Assembly (NCBI RefSeq): GCF_001922345.1
Contig: NZ_CP018812.1
Location: forward strand, 1,488,001-1,552,000
DNA from: Paraburkholderia sp. SOS3
GTDB taxonomy: Bacteria; Pseudomonadota; Gammaproteobacteria; Burkholderiales; Burkholderiaceae
Direction: 5' to 3'
DNA length: 64,000 bases
The notes below the pieces were generated by a model. It saw only the letters and a program-made list of their open reading frames with translations, had not been told where the DNA came from and did not search any database. This document shows, in pieces, positions 1 through 8,703 of the stretch (within the stretch, counting starts at the first letter, position 1; every line of letters starts with the position of its first letter). The translations under genes and the position numbers were made by a program.

Positions 1-14
1 TGCGAACGCCGGGC

Positions 15-38
15 GGGCCACTGACACGCCAGTGGCCC
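15..38. other. Perfect 9-bp hairpin
   Basis: The arms GGGCCACTG and CAGTGGCCC flank a 6-nt loop. The hairpin lies just beyond the stop of the minus-strand coiled-coil gene, so it may end that transcript, but no T-tract follows on either strand. Role is inferred. Confidence 0.4.
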
Positions 39-77
39 GATGATCGGTTCGCTGCGGCTGCTCTTCGCGCGGCATCG

Positions 78-1049
78 CTATCCGAAGTCGTTCAATTGCG
101 ACGTGAGTTCGTCGATGCGCCGATCGGCCCGCGCGATCGACTCGCGGATGTGATCGAGGTCCGCACTCGTTCCCGCGATACGCGAGCGCAAGGTGTCGAT
201 GTGCGTGTCGGCGTCGTCGATCAATCGCTGCAGCGATTGCATCGATGCGCGTCTTCGTTCGATCTGAAGCCTTGCCTGTTCCAACGCGGTCTGATACGAG
301 GGATCGGCATTGCCACGCCCGATCTGTCGTGCGAAAAAATCGGACATGCCCTGCTGCAAGTCGATATCGTCGCGTAGCGATTGCTGATCGGCGCGCATCT
401 GCTGCCGAAACGTTTCGTATCTGCCGGTCAGGTCGTACGTATCGCGAATGTTCTGCCGTGCGTCGAGGCGCCGGACTAGCAGATCGTCGAGTGTCGCTCG
501 CGTCTCACGAAGATCGTTGTCTATCTGCGCGCGCGTGAGGAGCGGGCGTCCGGCCGGCAGGCCGACGTCGCGATGGACTTGCCATTCGCCCGCCCGGTCA
601 GGCCGGATCGGGATGCCGGGTTTGGTTGGGTCCTGTGGCTGAACCACGCGCCACGTTCCGTTTGCCGGGTCGTTACGGATCGCGTAGTAGTGTTTTCCGA
701 CCGCTACATACTGTTGCCTCGACTCGTCCATCAGCACGTGGGCGTTCCGTGGATCGAATGTCAGGTTGCCGCGCGGCGCGCCGATGTATGCATCGGGCAG
801 CGTGCCGCTGCGCGTGCCGGCGGTAGCCATCGGTGCAGCGGCCTGCCGTCCGGCGCCACGAAAGCTAGCCGCACGTTGCGGCCCGCTCGCAGCGGTCCCG
901 GCATCGCGTGACCCATGTTCGGCTTGTGCCTCGTGACCACGCTCGACGCCTGGCGTGTCGATTCGACGCAGCGGCGCGGGAATTTCCGCCGAGCCTGTCC
1001 TGCCTGGCTCGACATGCACCTGACCATGCAACGGGGGAAGGACGATCAT
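78..1049 (-). CDS. Coiled-coil protein with a toxin-associated module
   Basis: Function unknown. The 323-aa product has a low-complexity N-terminus (about 1-85) and then a compact module (about 90-165) with the runs YVAVGKHYYAIR, WRVVQPQDPTKPG and GEWQVHRDVGL. Such Y-Y-x-I/V and W-R-V-V-x-P units recur in very large Burkholderia/Pseudomonas dermonecrotic-toxin-like (DUF6543-type) proteins. The C-terminal 150 residues are rich in charged heptads (RRRASMQSLQRLIDD, RADRRIDELTSQL) and should form coiled coil. I chose the ATG at 1049 because AGGAG lies about 9 nt upstream; the longer frame starts at TTG without a ribosome site. No signal peptide or membrane segment is visible. It could be a secreted effector or toxin fragment. 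Confidence 0.65.
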   Translation of the reverse strand: MIVLPPLHGQVHVEPGRTGSAEIPAPLRRIDTPGVERGHEAQAEHGSRDAGTAASGPQRAASFRGAGRQAAAPMATAGTRSGTLPDAYIGAPRGNLTFDPRNAHVLMDESRQQYVAVGKHYYAIRNDPANGTWRVVQPQDPTKPGIPIRPDRAGEWQVHRDVGLPAGRPLLTRAQIDNDLRETRATLDDLLVRRLDARQNIRDTYDLTGRYETFRQQMRADQQSLRDDIDLQQGMSDFFARQIGRGNADPSYQTALEQARLQIERRRASMQSLQRLIDDADTHIDTLRSRIAGTSADLDHIRESIARADRRIDELTSQLNDFG

Positions 1050-1236
1050 CGCGAGCGCTCCTGGAAAAGGCGCGCAAGCCCGTCGCGCGCCGTCGCAGGG
1101 CCGCGGCCGGCGCAATCGGTCGATCGCTGCGCGTTAGCGTGATTTACTCAGAGATTGGCGCGGCGATGTGGTGCTATGAGCGAGTGGGCGCACGATGCAC
1201 GTGGCGCAACCGGGCGCGCCTGCGTATGCAACGCAT

Positions 1237-1956
1237 TCAGAATTTCTCCGGTTCCTTTTCCCACGCGAGCTCGATCGCATGCAGCGCGCCGAGCACGATC
1301 GAGCGGTTGAGCGCCGCCGCGAGCGTGCCGTCGCGTTCCTCGTACGCCTCGCACAGCCGCTGATGATCGGCGCACGAGCGCTGCAAACGGCCCGGCAACG
1401 ACGTGCTCAGATGGCGCAGCCGGTTCGTGCGCATCTTCAGCGTGTCGAGCACTTCCCTGAAAATGTTGTTGCGGCAGACGCGCAGTTCTTCGTCTCGAAA
1501 TGCGACATTCGCCCAGAAATAGCCATCCACGTCGTCGCGCGCCGCAACGTCGGCGAGACGCTTGTGGGCGCGCCACAGTGCGGCGATGTCGTCGTCGGTA
1601 GCGTGTTCGACGATTGCGTAGGATACCTGTTCATACAGCACCGCGCGCAGCTGATAGATCTCGCGTACGTCCTTGATATCGAGTGTCGACACGCGCGGCC
1701 GGCGCCGCGGCGACCAGTCGACGAGCCCTTCGCGACTCAGCACGAAAAGCGCCTCGCGCACCGGGGTGCGGCTCACGCTGAAGCGCCTTGCGAGGTCCAC
1801 CGAATTGAGGTCGTCGCCGGGCCTCAGGCGTCCTTCGATAATGCCGCGCGCGACCCAGTCGACGATTTCGGCCACGCGTGGCGAATCGGCTTCCTCAAGC
1901 GGCGTCGTACCCGTGGCGAGGCCCGCCGCCACGTTCCTGTCCCCATCCCTGACCAT
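1237..1956 (-). CDS. GntR-family regulator, FCD subfamily
   Basis: A DNA-binding transcriptional regulator of 239 aa. The N-terminal winged helix covers about residues 25-90 (RPGDDLNSVDLARRFSVSRT followed by PVREAL). The C-terminal all-helical FCD ligand domain begins near DVREIYQLRAVL and carries the family's metal/ligand positions, such as FRDEE and the HQRLCEAYEERD segment. The ATG at 1956 is preceded by GAGGA at good spacing; another in-frame ATG at 1995 has no clear ribosome site. The gene is divergent from the MFS/PrpD operon, and two identical-core palindromes lie between them, so it very likely controls that operon in response to its substrate. FCD regulators usually repress and are relieved by an organic-acid effector; the effector here is unknown. 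Confidence 0.9.
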   Translation of the reverse strand: MVRDGDRNVAAGLATGTTPLEEADSPRVAEIVDWVARGIIEGRLRPGDDLNSVDLARRFSVSRTPVREALFVLSREGLVDWSPRRRPRVSTLDIKDVREIYQLRAVLYEQVSYAIVEHATDDDIAALWRAHKRLADVAARDDVDGYFWANVAFRDEELRVCRNNIFREVLDTLKMRTNRLRHLSTSLPGRLQRSCADHQRLCEAYEERDGTLAAALNRSIVLGALHAIELAWEKEPEKF

Positions 1957-2071
1957 TGTCTGTTTCCTCGCTCGACTGGCGCCGATGCATTGCATGGGGC
2001 CAGATTCTAACAAACCAGCAACGGCCGCAGACACGCTTCCCGAGCGCTTGTCTCGACCGTTACGCACGTAA

Positions 2072-2083
2072 AGTGTGGACACT
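2072..2083. promoter_or_regulatory. Palindromic operator candidate, copy 1
   Basis: AGTGTGGACACT is a palindrome of the form AGTGT-NN-ACACT, here extended by one matched base each side (AAGTGT..ACACTT). It sits in the GntR/MFS divergent promoter region. A second copy with the same arms lies 63 bp away, about six helical turns. GntR binding is inferred. Confidence 0.6.
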
Positions 2084-2134
2084 TCGCTAATGGATCGCTT
2101 GAGTTTACTAGAAAGTCGCCGCATAATGCATTTA

Positions 2135-2146
2135 AGTGTCGACACT
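2135..2146. promoter_or_regulatory. Palindromic operator candidate, copy 2
   Basis: AGTGTCGACACT is a perfect 12-bp palindrome with the same AGTGT-NN-ACACT arms as the copy at 2072-2083. It lies 48 bp upstream of the MFS start and is the likelier repressor site for that gene. Confidence 0.6.
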
Positions 2147-2193
2147 AAAGTTTCTAAAAGCACACACTTCCCATTGGAAGACAGGAGACGTCG

Positions 2194-3624
2194 ATGTATA
2201 TGGATAAGGAGCTCGCCACCGCCGGGTACGGTCACGCGAGCGTTTCGGCGCGCCTCGACCGGCTGCCGCCCACGCGCTATTTCAGAGGGCTCGTGGCGCG
2301 CATCGCGGTCGGCGGCTGGTTCGAGTTCTACGAACTCTTCATGGCGGCGTATGTGTCGCTCGGCCTGATTCGCAGCGGCCTGTACCGGGCGACGACGGCC
2401 AGTCTGTTCGACGTCAACGGCTTTGCGAGTTTTCTCGGTTCGTTCTTTGCCGGCATGTTTCTGGGCACCGTCGCGCTTGGCGGGATCACGGACCGCTACG
2501 GACGGCGCGCGGTTTTTACGGCGGCGATGGTCATCTACTCGATCGCGACTTTCATTGCGGCCTTCCAGACTTCGCCGGAACTGCTCGACGTATGGCGTTT
2601 CGTCGCGGGCGCGGGCATCGGCGTGCAACTGCTGACGGTCGATACCTACATCTCGGAGCTCACGCCGTACAAGACGCGCGGCCGTTACATGGCGTTCAGC
2701 ATTCTCGTGATTCTTACGTCGGTGCCGGTCGTCGCGGTGCTCGCGTATGCGCTCGTGCCGCGTACCGTGCTCGGCCTCGAGGGCTGGCGCTGGGTCATGA
2801 TCATCGGTTCGGCCGGCGCGATCGCGATCTGGTTCGTGCGGCGCGGCCTGCCGGAGTCGCCGCGCTGGCTCGAAAGCAAGGGCCGCACTGAGGAAGCAGG
2901 CGCGATCGTCGATGCGATCGAAGCCCGCGTGGTCGCCGAAACGGGCCGGCCGCTCGCCGCGCCTAAGGCCGATGCCGCAAGGGCGGACGCGCGCGCCCCT
3001 GCATCGGACACGGACAAGGGGGCGTGGGCCGAGATGTGGAAGGGCCGCTATCTGCCGCGCACGATCATGCTGTCGCTGTTCAACTTCTGCCAGACCTTCG
3101 GCGTGTACGGCTTCGGCTCCTGGGTGCCGGTGCTGCTGTTTTCGAAGGGCATCACGATCACGCACTCGCTGCTCTACACGATGGTGATCGCGTTTGCGAC
3201 GCCGCTCGGTGCGATCGGCGCAATGATTTTTGCGGAACGGCTCGAGCGCAAATGGCAGCTGGTGGGCTGCGCGTTCGTCGTGGCGGTGGCCGGCGTGCTG
3301 TTCGGCCAGGCGCGCGAGCCCGCGTTGATCCTGATCTGTGGCAGCGCGGTGACGGTCGCGAATAACTGGCTGATCGGCATTTTCCACACGTACCAGGCCG
3401 AGCTGTATCCGACCCGCATCCGCGCCCGCGCGGTCGGCTTCGTGTTCAGCTGGAGCCGGGTCAGTTCGATTTTCGTGGGGTTCTGGGTGGCGGCCTTGCT
3501 CAAGCAGTCGGGCGTGACCGCCGTGTTCGTGCTGATTTCGTCAGCCATGTTAGTGATCGTCGTGATGGTCGGCGTGCTCGGCCCGAAGACCAACGGCGTT
3601 CGTCTCGAGGAGTTGTCTCAATGA
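2194..3624 (+). CDS. MFS transporter (sugar-porter/MHS-like)
   Basis: Inner-membrane secondary transporter of 476 aa with about 12 hydrophobic segments. The loop 2-3 motif GGITDRYGRRAVF and the post-TM6 motif PESPRWLESKGR are characteristic of the sugar-porter/metabolite-H+ symporter branch, whose members often carry organic or aromatic acids. A long Ala/Asp-rich cytoplasmic loop separates the two halves. The ATG is preceded by AGGAG with a 6-nt gap. The stop overlaps the next start (ATGA), so it is translationally coupled to the MmgE/PrpD gene and probably imports its substrate. The exact substrate cannot be read from sequence. Confidence 0.88.
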   Translation: MYMDKELATAGYGHASVSARLDRLPPTRYFRGLVARIAVGGWFEFYELFMAAYVSLGLIRSGLYRATTASLFDVNGFASFLGSFFAGMFLGTVALGGITDRYGRRAVFTAAMVIYSIATFIAAFQTSPELLDVWRFVAGAGIGVQLLTVDTYISELTPYKTRGRYMAFSILVILTSVPVVAVLAYALVPRTVLGLEGWRWVMIIGSAGAIAIWFVRRGLPESPRWLESKGRTEEAGAIVDAIEARVVAETGRPLAAPKADAARADARAPASDTDKGAWAEMWKGRYLPRTIMLSLFNFCQTFGVYGFGSWVPVLLFSKGITITHSLLYTMVIAFATPLGAIGAMIFAERLERKWQLVGCAFVVAVAGVLFGQAREPALILICGSAVTVANNWLIGIFHTYQAELYPTRIRARAVGFVFSWSRVSSIFVGFWVAALLKQSGVTAVFVLISSAMLVIVVMVGVLGPKTNGVRLEELSQ

Positions 3625-4976
3625 GTTTTGCCGCCGCCGCATTCGCGCAGGGCCTTTACGCGCTCGCGCAGCGTCCGCTGCGCGCCGACGTCCAACGGGA
3701 GGCCCGGCGTTCGTTCATCAATGTGGTCGGAACGTCGATCGGCGCGTCGCGTCATCCGGGCGTCGATGCGATTCTCGGGGCCGCGCGCGACTTGCGCGTG
3801 GCCGCGCTCGCGCCGGTGCCGGGCCGCACCGAACGCGTCGATGTGCATTTCTCGGCGCTGGCGACCGGCTTTGCCGGCCATCTCGACGATTTCGACGACA
3901 CGCATCTCGCGACCGTGATTCACCCGGCCGCGTCGGTGCTCGCGGTGCTGACCGCGCTCGCGCCCGAAACGAAGCCGACCGGCGCCGCGGCGCTAAGCGC
4001 ATTCGCGCTCGGCTGCGAGGCGCAACTGCGCGTCGGCGTATCGATCTCGCCGGAGCATTACGACCGCGGCTGGCACATCACGGGTACCTGCGGCGTGATC
4101 GGTTGCGCGTTCACGGCGGGCCTGCTGCTCGGCCTCGACGAAGCGCAACTCGCGGACGCGGTCGGCATCGCCGCCTCGATGTTCGTCGGCCATCGCGAGG
4201 CGTTCGGCACGATGACGAAGCCCTATCACCCGGGCAAGGCAGCGTCGAACGGTATCGCGGCTGCGCGTCTCGCGAAGACGGGACAACGCGCGCAGGCCGA
4301 TATCTTCGAAGCGCAAGGCGGCTATTCGCATTCGATGTCGACCAAAGTCGATTTCGATCTGATGATCGGTGCATTCGGCGAGCGCTGGGAACTGCTGTTC
4401 AATACGTACAAGCCGTATCCGTGCGGCATCGTCGCGCATCCGGCGATCGATGGCGGTCTCGCGCTGTCGGAAAAGATTTCGAACCCGGCCGACATCGAGG
4501 CGATCGCGCTGCGTTGCCATCCGCTCGTACCGGAGCTGATGGGCAACCCGCAGCCGAAGGACGGCTTGCAGGCGCGCTTCAGTGCCATTCACGGCGTGGC
4601 TGCCGCGTTGTGCGACAAGGTGGTCGGCATCGCGCAGTACGAAGATGCGCGCGTTGTGCAGGACGACGTCAGGTCCGTGCGTGCAAAAACGACGCTAGCG
4701 CCCGATGCGTCGGTGAACCGCGACGAAGTGTTCATCGAAGCGCGCCTGAAGAATGGCACGAGCGTCAAACATCACGTCGAGCATGCGCGCGGTAGTCTCG
4801 CGCGCCCGCTCACCGACGACGAACTGCTGAACAAGGTTCGTCTGCTGGTCGATCCGCTGCTTGGCAACGGCACTGCGCAGAAGCTCGCGGCGCTTGTCGA
4901 TGGTCTTGCCGACGCGGCGAACCTCGATGGACTTTTCGCGCTTTGCACCACGACGAAGGAATCGAATCATGCATAA
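3621..4976 (+). CDS. MmgE/PrpD family protein
   Basis: Full-length (451 aa) member of the MmgE/PrpD superfamily, which includes 2-methylcitrate dehydratase, cis-aconitate decarboxylase and iminodisuccinate epimerase. The N-terminal helical domain shows the usual HLDDFDDTH and TGTCGVIGCAFTAGLLLG stretches and the TKPYHPGKAASNGIAAARLA segment that leads into the second, lid-like domain (about 270-450). The start overlaps the MFS stop by ATGA, and the stop overlaps the next gene by 8 bp. It probably acts on a carboxylic acid brought in by the MFS protein; dehydratase, decarboxylase or epimerase activity cannot be told apart here. Confidence 0.88.
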   Translation: MSFAAAAFAQGLYALAQRPLRADVQREARRSFINVVGTSIGASRHPGVDAILGAARDLRVAALAPVPGRTERVDVHFSALATGFAGHLDDFDDTHLATVIHPAASVLAVLTALAPETKPTGAAALSAFALGCEAQLRVGVSISPEHYDRGWHITGTCGVIGCAFTAGLLLGLDEAQLADAVGIAASMFVGHREAFGTMTKPYHPGKAASNGIAAARLAKTGQRAQADIFEAQGGYSHSMSTKVDFDLMIGAFGERWELLFNTYKPYPCGIVAHPAIDGGLALSEKISNPADIEAIALRCHPLVPELMGNPQPKDGLQARFSAIHGVAAALCDKVVGIAQYEDARVVQDDVRSVRAKTTLAPDASVNRDEVFIEARLKNGTSVKHHVEHARGSLARPLTDDELLNKVRLLVDPLLGNGTAQKLAALVDGLADAANLDGLFALCTTTKESNHA

Positions 4977-5706
4977 CCCTGCTGCTCACTCCGCCGTATC
5001 CGACGCGCTGGTCCGGTTCGCGTCGGGCCCGCTCACCGAACGCGGCGCGCGCGCCGTCGCTGCCGCGGCGCGTGCCGTCGGGCATGCGCGTTCGAAGGTC
5101 GCGTCGCTGAACCAGGCGGGCCGGCAGACCGCCGCGCTGCTGCAATCGCAGGGCAGCGGACCGAACGACACGCGCGTGCAATCGTGGGCGCTCGGTGCGA
5201 CGCTCGCGAACGAGGCGTCCGCGACCGAGGCGACGCCGGTGCTGGCCGCCGTCGTCGCCATCGGCGAACTGATGTCGGCTGATGCCGACGATCTCGCGGC
5301 CGCCGCCGCGGTCGGCATCGAAGCCGCGCTGCGCATCCGCCATGCGGTGGACAGCGACGAGTTTCGCGCGCGCTGGAACGTTGCATCGGCGCTCGGCGTG
5401 CTCGGCGCCGTGCTCGCGGTCGCGCGCATCCTGAAACTCGACGAAACGCGCACGCGCAACGCGCTCGGGATCGCGGCGACGCAAGCGGCGGGACTTGCCC
5501 ATAACGCGGGGCTGCCGCTCGCGGGGCTCGAGGTCGGCAAGGCGGCCGCCGATGCGATCGAGGCCGCGCTGATGGCGAAGCATGGCTTCACGAGCGCGCC
5601 CGCTTCGATCGACGGCCGGCGCGGTTTCGCCGCGCTGATGGCGTACCGGTTCGATGCGGCGGCGATCACCGAGGGTCTCGGCGACGAGTGGCTGTCGGCT
5701 CAGTGA
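4969..5706 (+). CDS. Half-length MmgE/PrpD-like protein
   Basis: The 245-aa product aligns by eye only with the N-terminal helical domain of MmgE/PrpD proteins: it has a NEASATEATPVLAAVVA stretch, WNVASALGVLGAVLA, AATQAAGLAHNAG and a GKAAADAIEAALMAKHGF segment matching the GKAASNG region of its upstream neighbour. It then stops where the second domain would begin. The start ATG lies inside the last codons of the upstream gene (8-bp overlap), which indicates coupled translation. It may be a partner subunit of the full-length protein or a decayed paralogue; the open frame and clean overlap favour a functional protein. Confidence 0.75.
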   Translation: MHNPAAHSAVSDALVRFASGPLTERGARAVAAAARAVGHARSKVASLNQAGRQTAALLQSQGSGPNDTRVQSWALGATLANEASATEATPVLAAVVAIGELMSADADDLAAAAAVGIEAALRIRHAVDSDEFRARWNVASALGVLGAVLAVARILKLDETRTRNALGIAATQAAGLAHNAGLPLAGLEVGKAAADAIEAALMAKHGFTSAPASIDGRRGFAALMAYRFDAAAITEGLGDEWLSAQ

Positions 5707-5771
5707 GTCGTGCATGGCCCATGCGTGAGCCGTACTTGCGCTGCGCATGAGCTGTGCTCGCCGCCGCGCGA

Positions 5772-6287
5772 TCAGCGCGCTGAGAAGGGCTCCAGCGTGA
5801 CGGACACGACATGCGAATGCCAGAAGCCGCACCTGGCGATCGCCGGCACCCACGCGTTGCGCTTGCGGGTTCTCGCCGAGCCGTGAATCGTCACGGTCGA
5901 ATCGACCTGCGATGGGCGCGGCTCGGCGGTACCGGGCTGCGAAGCGCTTTGTGGCACGCTCTGCGGGATGCTCTGCGCGAGGTCTTGTGCGGTGCTTTGC
6001 GCGGGGATTTGTGCAGCGCTTTGCGTGGCGGAAGCCTGCGTGCTGGCGTCCACGTCGCGAATCTTCGCCTTCAGCAGACGCACGTCGGGTGCGAGAAACG
6101 TGTCGTAGCGTGTTGCAGTGCGGATCCAGCGGTCGATTTCCGCGATGCAATTGATGACCGCCGGGCGGACGTTGATGTGGGTGAGATAGGCGTAGTCCTC
6201 GGGAATCGCATCCTGGGCATGCGAGGACGCGGCCTGGAGAATCAGCAGAGCGCCGGTAAGGGCGATGGGAACGACAAATCCTTTCAT
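5772..6287 (-). CDS. Secreted/periplasmic hypothetical protein
   Basis: The 171-aa product opens with a clear Sec signal peptide (MKGFVVPIALTGALLILQAA, cleavage probably after SSHA). It continues with a short folded part containing INCIAEIDRWIRTATRYDTF, a Gln/Ser/Ala-rich low-complexity linker (about 80-122), and a C-terminal segment WVPAIARCGFWHSHVVSVTLEPF. Two cysteines, in the INCIAE and IARCGF stretches, could form a disulfide in the periplasm. I recall similar Burkholderiaceae proteins labelled BspC-domain, but I cannot confirm that. It is divergent from the lipoprotein gene at 6466. Confidence 0.65.
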   Translation of the reverse strand: MKGFVVPIALTGALLILQAASSHAQDAIPEDYAYLTHINVRPAVINCIAEIDRWIRTATRYDTFLAPDVRLLKAKIRDVDASTQASATQSAAQIPAQSTAQDLAQSIPQSVPQSASQPGTAEPRPSQVDSTVTIHGSARTRKRNAWVPAIARCGFWHSHVVSVTLEPFSAR

Positions 6288-6465
6288 GACGGGTAAGAGA
6301 GGCGAGTGAGACGGTTGAATCCATGAATACCGCGCAGCCGCGACGACTGGACGGTGTCGCGCTGTGCGTAGCGGTTGTGTGTCGATTTGTATGGCGGTTT
6401 GTCGCGCATTGGACGATGTGGCCAGCTAATATGGTGAAAGTTCCGCTGCCGCCGCGCATTATGCA

Positions 6466-6867
6466 ATGAGAAGCCGCCTTCCATTTTTCAATCTGCTCGC
6501 CGCACTGGGCCTTGTCATGTTGGTTGCGACGGCCTGTTCGAACAAGGACAGCGTATTTTCGAGGCCGCCTGCGTGGACCGTGCGTTCGCATGCGACGGTC
6601 GCGGCGGTCGCCGACTGTATCGCGGCGAAGTGGCAAGCCAGCGCGCGCCATCTGCATCGTGTGCGCCGCGACAAGGTCGTCATGCTGCAGGCGCAATCGT
6701 TCTTTAGCGGCGTGCGGATCGGAGTGAGGCTCAGGCCCGGTTCGGGTGCGACGCTCGTTCAATTCTTCGAGCGGCGTGTCGCAGACCCGCTTTACGCGGC
6801 GATGGTGCGCGCCTGCACGCTGCCCGCCGCAACGATCGCGCCGGCCAGCGTTAAGCGAAGCCGGTAG
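6466..6867 (+). CDS. Small lipoprotein
   Basis: The 133-aa product starts with a type II signal peptide ending in the lipobox LVATAC (lipidated Cys24). The mature part has a pair of cysteines (VADCIAAKW, VRACTLPA) and a short Arg/Lys-rich tail. The segment DCIAAKW...VRIGVRLRPGSGATLVQFFERR resembles small Burkholderiaceae outer-membrane-anchored lipoproteins of unknown function. It lies 96 bp upstream of the penicillin-binding protein start on the same strand and may be co-transcribed with it, suggesting an envelope role. Confidence 0.7.
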   Translation: MRSRLPFFNLLAALGLVMLVATACSNKDSVFSRPPAWTVRSHATVAAVADCIAAKWQASARHLHRVRRDKVVMLQAQSFFSGVRIGVRLRPGSGATLVQFFERRVADPLYAAMVRACTLPAATIAPASVKRSR

Positions 6868-6963
6868 CCTTTGCGCGGCACGCGGCCTGCCGCGTTTAGC
6901 TTGGGCGCTCGATGCGCGTTTGATACCCTATCCCGTCTTCCACCATCGTTCAGCCTTGCAGCC

Positions 6964-8703
6964 ATGCCGGATTCCTGGAAGCGACGCCCTGTTGCGCGCA
7001 CCGCTCGAGTAGGGCATGCCTACCCGAAGGGGCGCTCTGCCATCGTAGCGGCCGCATTCGCTGCGGCGTTTGTCGCGCTCCTGCTGCGAGCGTTCTGGGT
7101 CCAGTGTGTCGACTATGGTTTCTACCAGTGGCAGGGCAACTTGCGGCAGATGCGCGATTTGCAGATTCATGCGGTGCGCGGGCGGTTGCTCGACCGCGAC
7201 GGCCACCCGCTCGCATTGAGTCTGCCGACGCGCACGCTCTGGATCGATTCGAGCGACGTCGCCGAGGTGCCGGCCGGCAAGATCCCGGCGGTCGCGTCGA
7301 TGCTGGGGCTCGACGCCGCACACGTGCGTGCGCTGTTCGACGCGCGTCGCCCGTTTGCGTATCTCAAACGCCAGGTGCCCGACGCGGTCGCGCAACGCGC
7401 GATGCGTCTCGATGTGCCGGGGCTCTATATGGCGCGCGACTATCGCCGCTTCTATCCGGAAGGCGGCATTGCGGCCCATGTGACGGGCTTCGCCGGCGTC
7501 GACGGTATCGGGCAGGAAGGCATGGAGCGTGTCGATAACCGGCTTTTGACGGGCGTCGACGGCAATCGGCGCGTGGTGCGCGACGCGCGAGGGCGCGTCA
7601 TCGAGACGGTCTCGCTCGTCAAGGCGAAGGCGGGCCGCGATGTGCGGCTGTCGATCGATCAGGCGATCCAGTACGAAGCCTTCAAAGCAGTCAAGGAGGC
7701 GGTGCAGGGCAGCGGCGCGCGCGCGGGCTCGGCGGTCGTGCTCGATGCGCACACCGGTGAAATTCTCGCGCTCGCCAACTGGCCGACCTACGATCCGAAC
7801 CGCCGTTCGGCACGCCGCGGCGACGGGCTGCGCGACCGCGCGGTGACCGATGTGTTCGAGCCCGGTTCGGTCCTGAAGCCATTTACGATCGCGCTCGCGC
7901 TGCAGCACGGTGTGGTCGGGCCGCGGTCGATCGTGCCGACGGACGGCGGGCGCTTGCGCCTCGACGGCGCCGTGATTCACGACGATAAAAACTTCGGCAC
8001 GCTCACTGTCTCGCAGGTCATCCAGAAATCGAGCAACGTGGGCACGACGAAGATCGCGCTGCTGCTGTCGCCGCGCGACATGTGGACCAATTTTCGCGCG
8101 GTCGGGCTCGGACGCGCGCCGGTTGCGGGGTTGCCCGGCGCGGCGGCGGGCACCCTGCGGCCTTACGCACACTGGCGGCGCATCGAACAGGCCACGATGT
8201 CGTACGGGTATGGGTTGTCGGCCTCGTTGCTGCAGCTCGCGCAGGCCTACACCGCCTTCGCCAACGACGGCGTGTTCGTGCCCGCATCGATACGTCCGGC
8301 GGGCCCCGCGCCCGTGCACGGGCGGCGCATCTACCGCGCAAGCGTCGCGCGCGACGTGAGGGCGATGCTTGCGACCGTGGTCTCCGCGGACGGCACGGCG
8401 CCCGAGGCGTCCGTGCCAGGCTACACGGCGGCGGGGAAAACGGGCACCGCGTATCGCTGGACACGGCACGGCTACGACCATAGCGCGTACCGTGCGTCGT
8501 TCGTCGGCATGGTGCCTGCCGACGCGCCGCGCGTCGTTATCGCGGTCTCGATCGACCGGCCGCGGCGCGGCTCGCACTTCGGCGGCGCGGTCTCCGGCCC
8601 CGTGTTCTCGGCTATCGCGGCGCGGACGATGCGCATTCTGAACGTGATGCCCGACGATCCCGGCGATCACTTCGTCTCGGCGGCGAGCGCTCCGGCGACA
8701 TAA
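6964..8703 (+). CDS. Penicillin-binding protein 2 / FtsI-like transpeptidase
   Basis: Class B PBP that cross-links peptidoglycan in the periplasm. The 579-aa product has a short basic cytoplasmic tail, one membrane anchor (about 24-40, AAAFAAAFVALLLRAFW), a PBP-dimer domain (RGRLLDRDGHPLA) and a C-terminal transpeptidase domain. The active-site motifs are intact: SVLK (Ser302, Lys305), SSN (356-358) and KTGT (from Lys492). The gene is outside any mraY/mur/ftsW division cluster, so it is a second, orphan FtsI-like enzyme rather than the essential division copy. I chose the ATG at 6964; an in-frame upstream extension lacks a ribosome site. A morphogenesis or stress role is inferred from the M23 and PBP7 genes downstream. 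Confidence 0.9.
   Translation: MPDSWKRRPVARTARVGHAYPKGRSAIVAAAFAAAFVALLLRAFWVQCVDYGFYQWQGNLRQMRDLQIHAVRGRLLDRDGHPLALSLPTRTLWIDSSDVAEVPAGKIPAVASMLGLDAAHVRALFDARRPFAYLKRQVPDAVAQRAMRLDVPGLYMARDYRRFYPEGGIAAHVTGFAGVDGIGQEGMERVDNRLLTGVDGNRRVVRDARGRVIETVSLVKAKAGRDVRLSIDQAIQYEAFKAVKEAVQGSGARAGSAVVLDAHTGEILALANWPTYDPNRRSARRGDGLRDRAVTDVFEPGSVLKPFTIALALQHGVVGPRSIVPTDGGRLRLDGAVIHDDKNFGTLTVSQVIQKSSNVGTTKIALLLSPRDMWTNFRAVGLGRAPVAGLPGAAAGTLRPYAHWRRIEQATMSYGYGLSASLLQLAQAYTAFANDGVFVPASIRPAGPAPVHGRRIYRASVARDVRAMLATVVSADGTAPEASVPGYTAAGKTGTAYRWTRHGYDHSAYRASFVGMVPADAPRVVIAVSIDRPRRGSHFGGAVSGPVFSAIAARTMRILNVMPDDPGDHFVSAASAPAT

Noticed and set aside
1237..3387. 716-codon open frame on the minus strand across the MFS gene
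   Set aside because: Only its last 239 codons are the GntR gene; the rest is Arg/His-rich and antisense to the MFS transporter, a third-position GC shadow.
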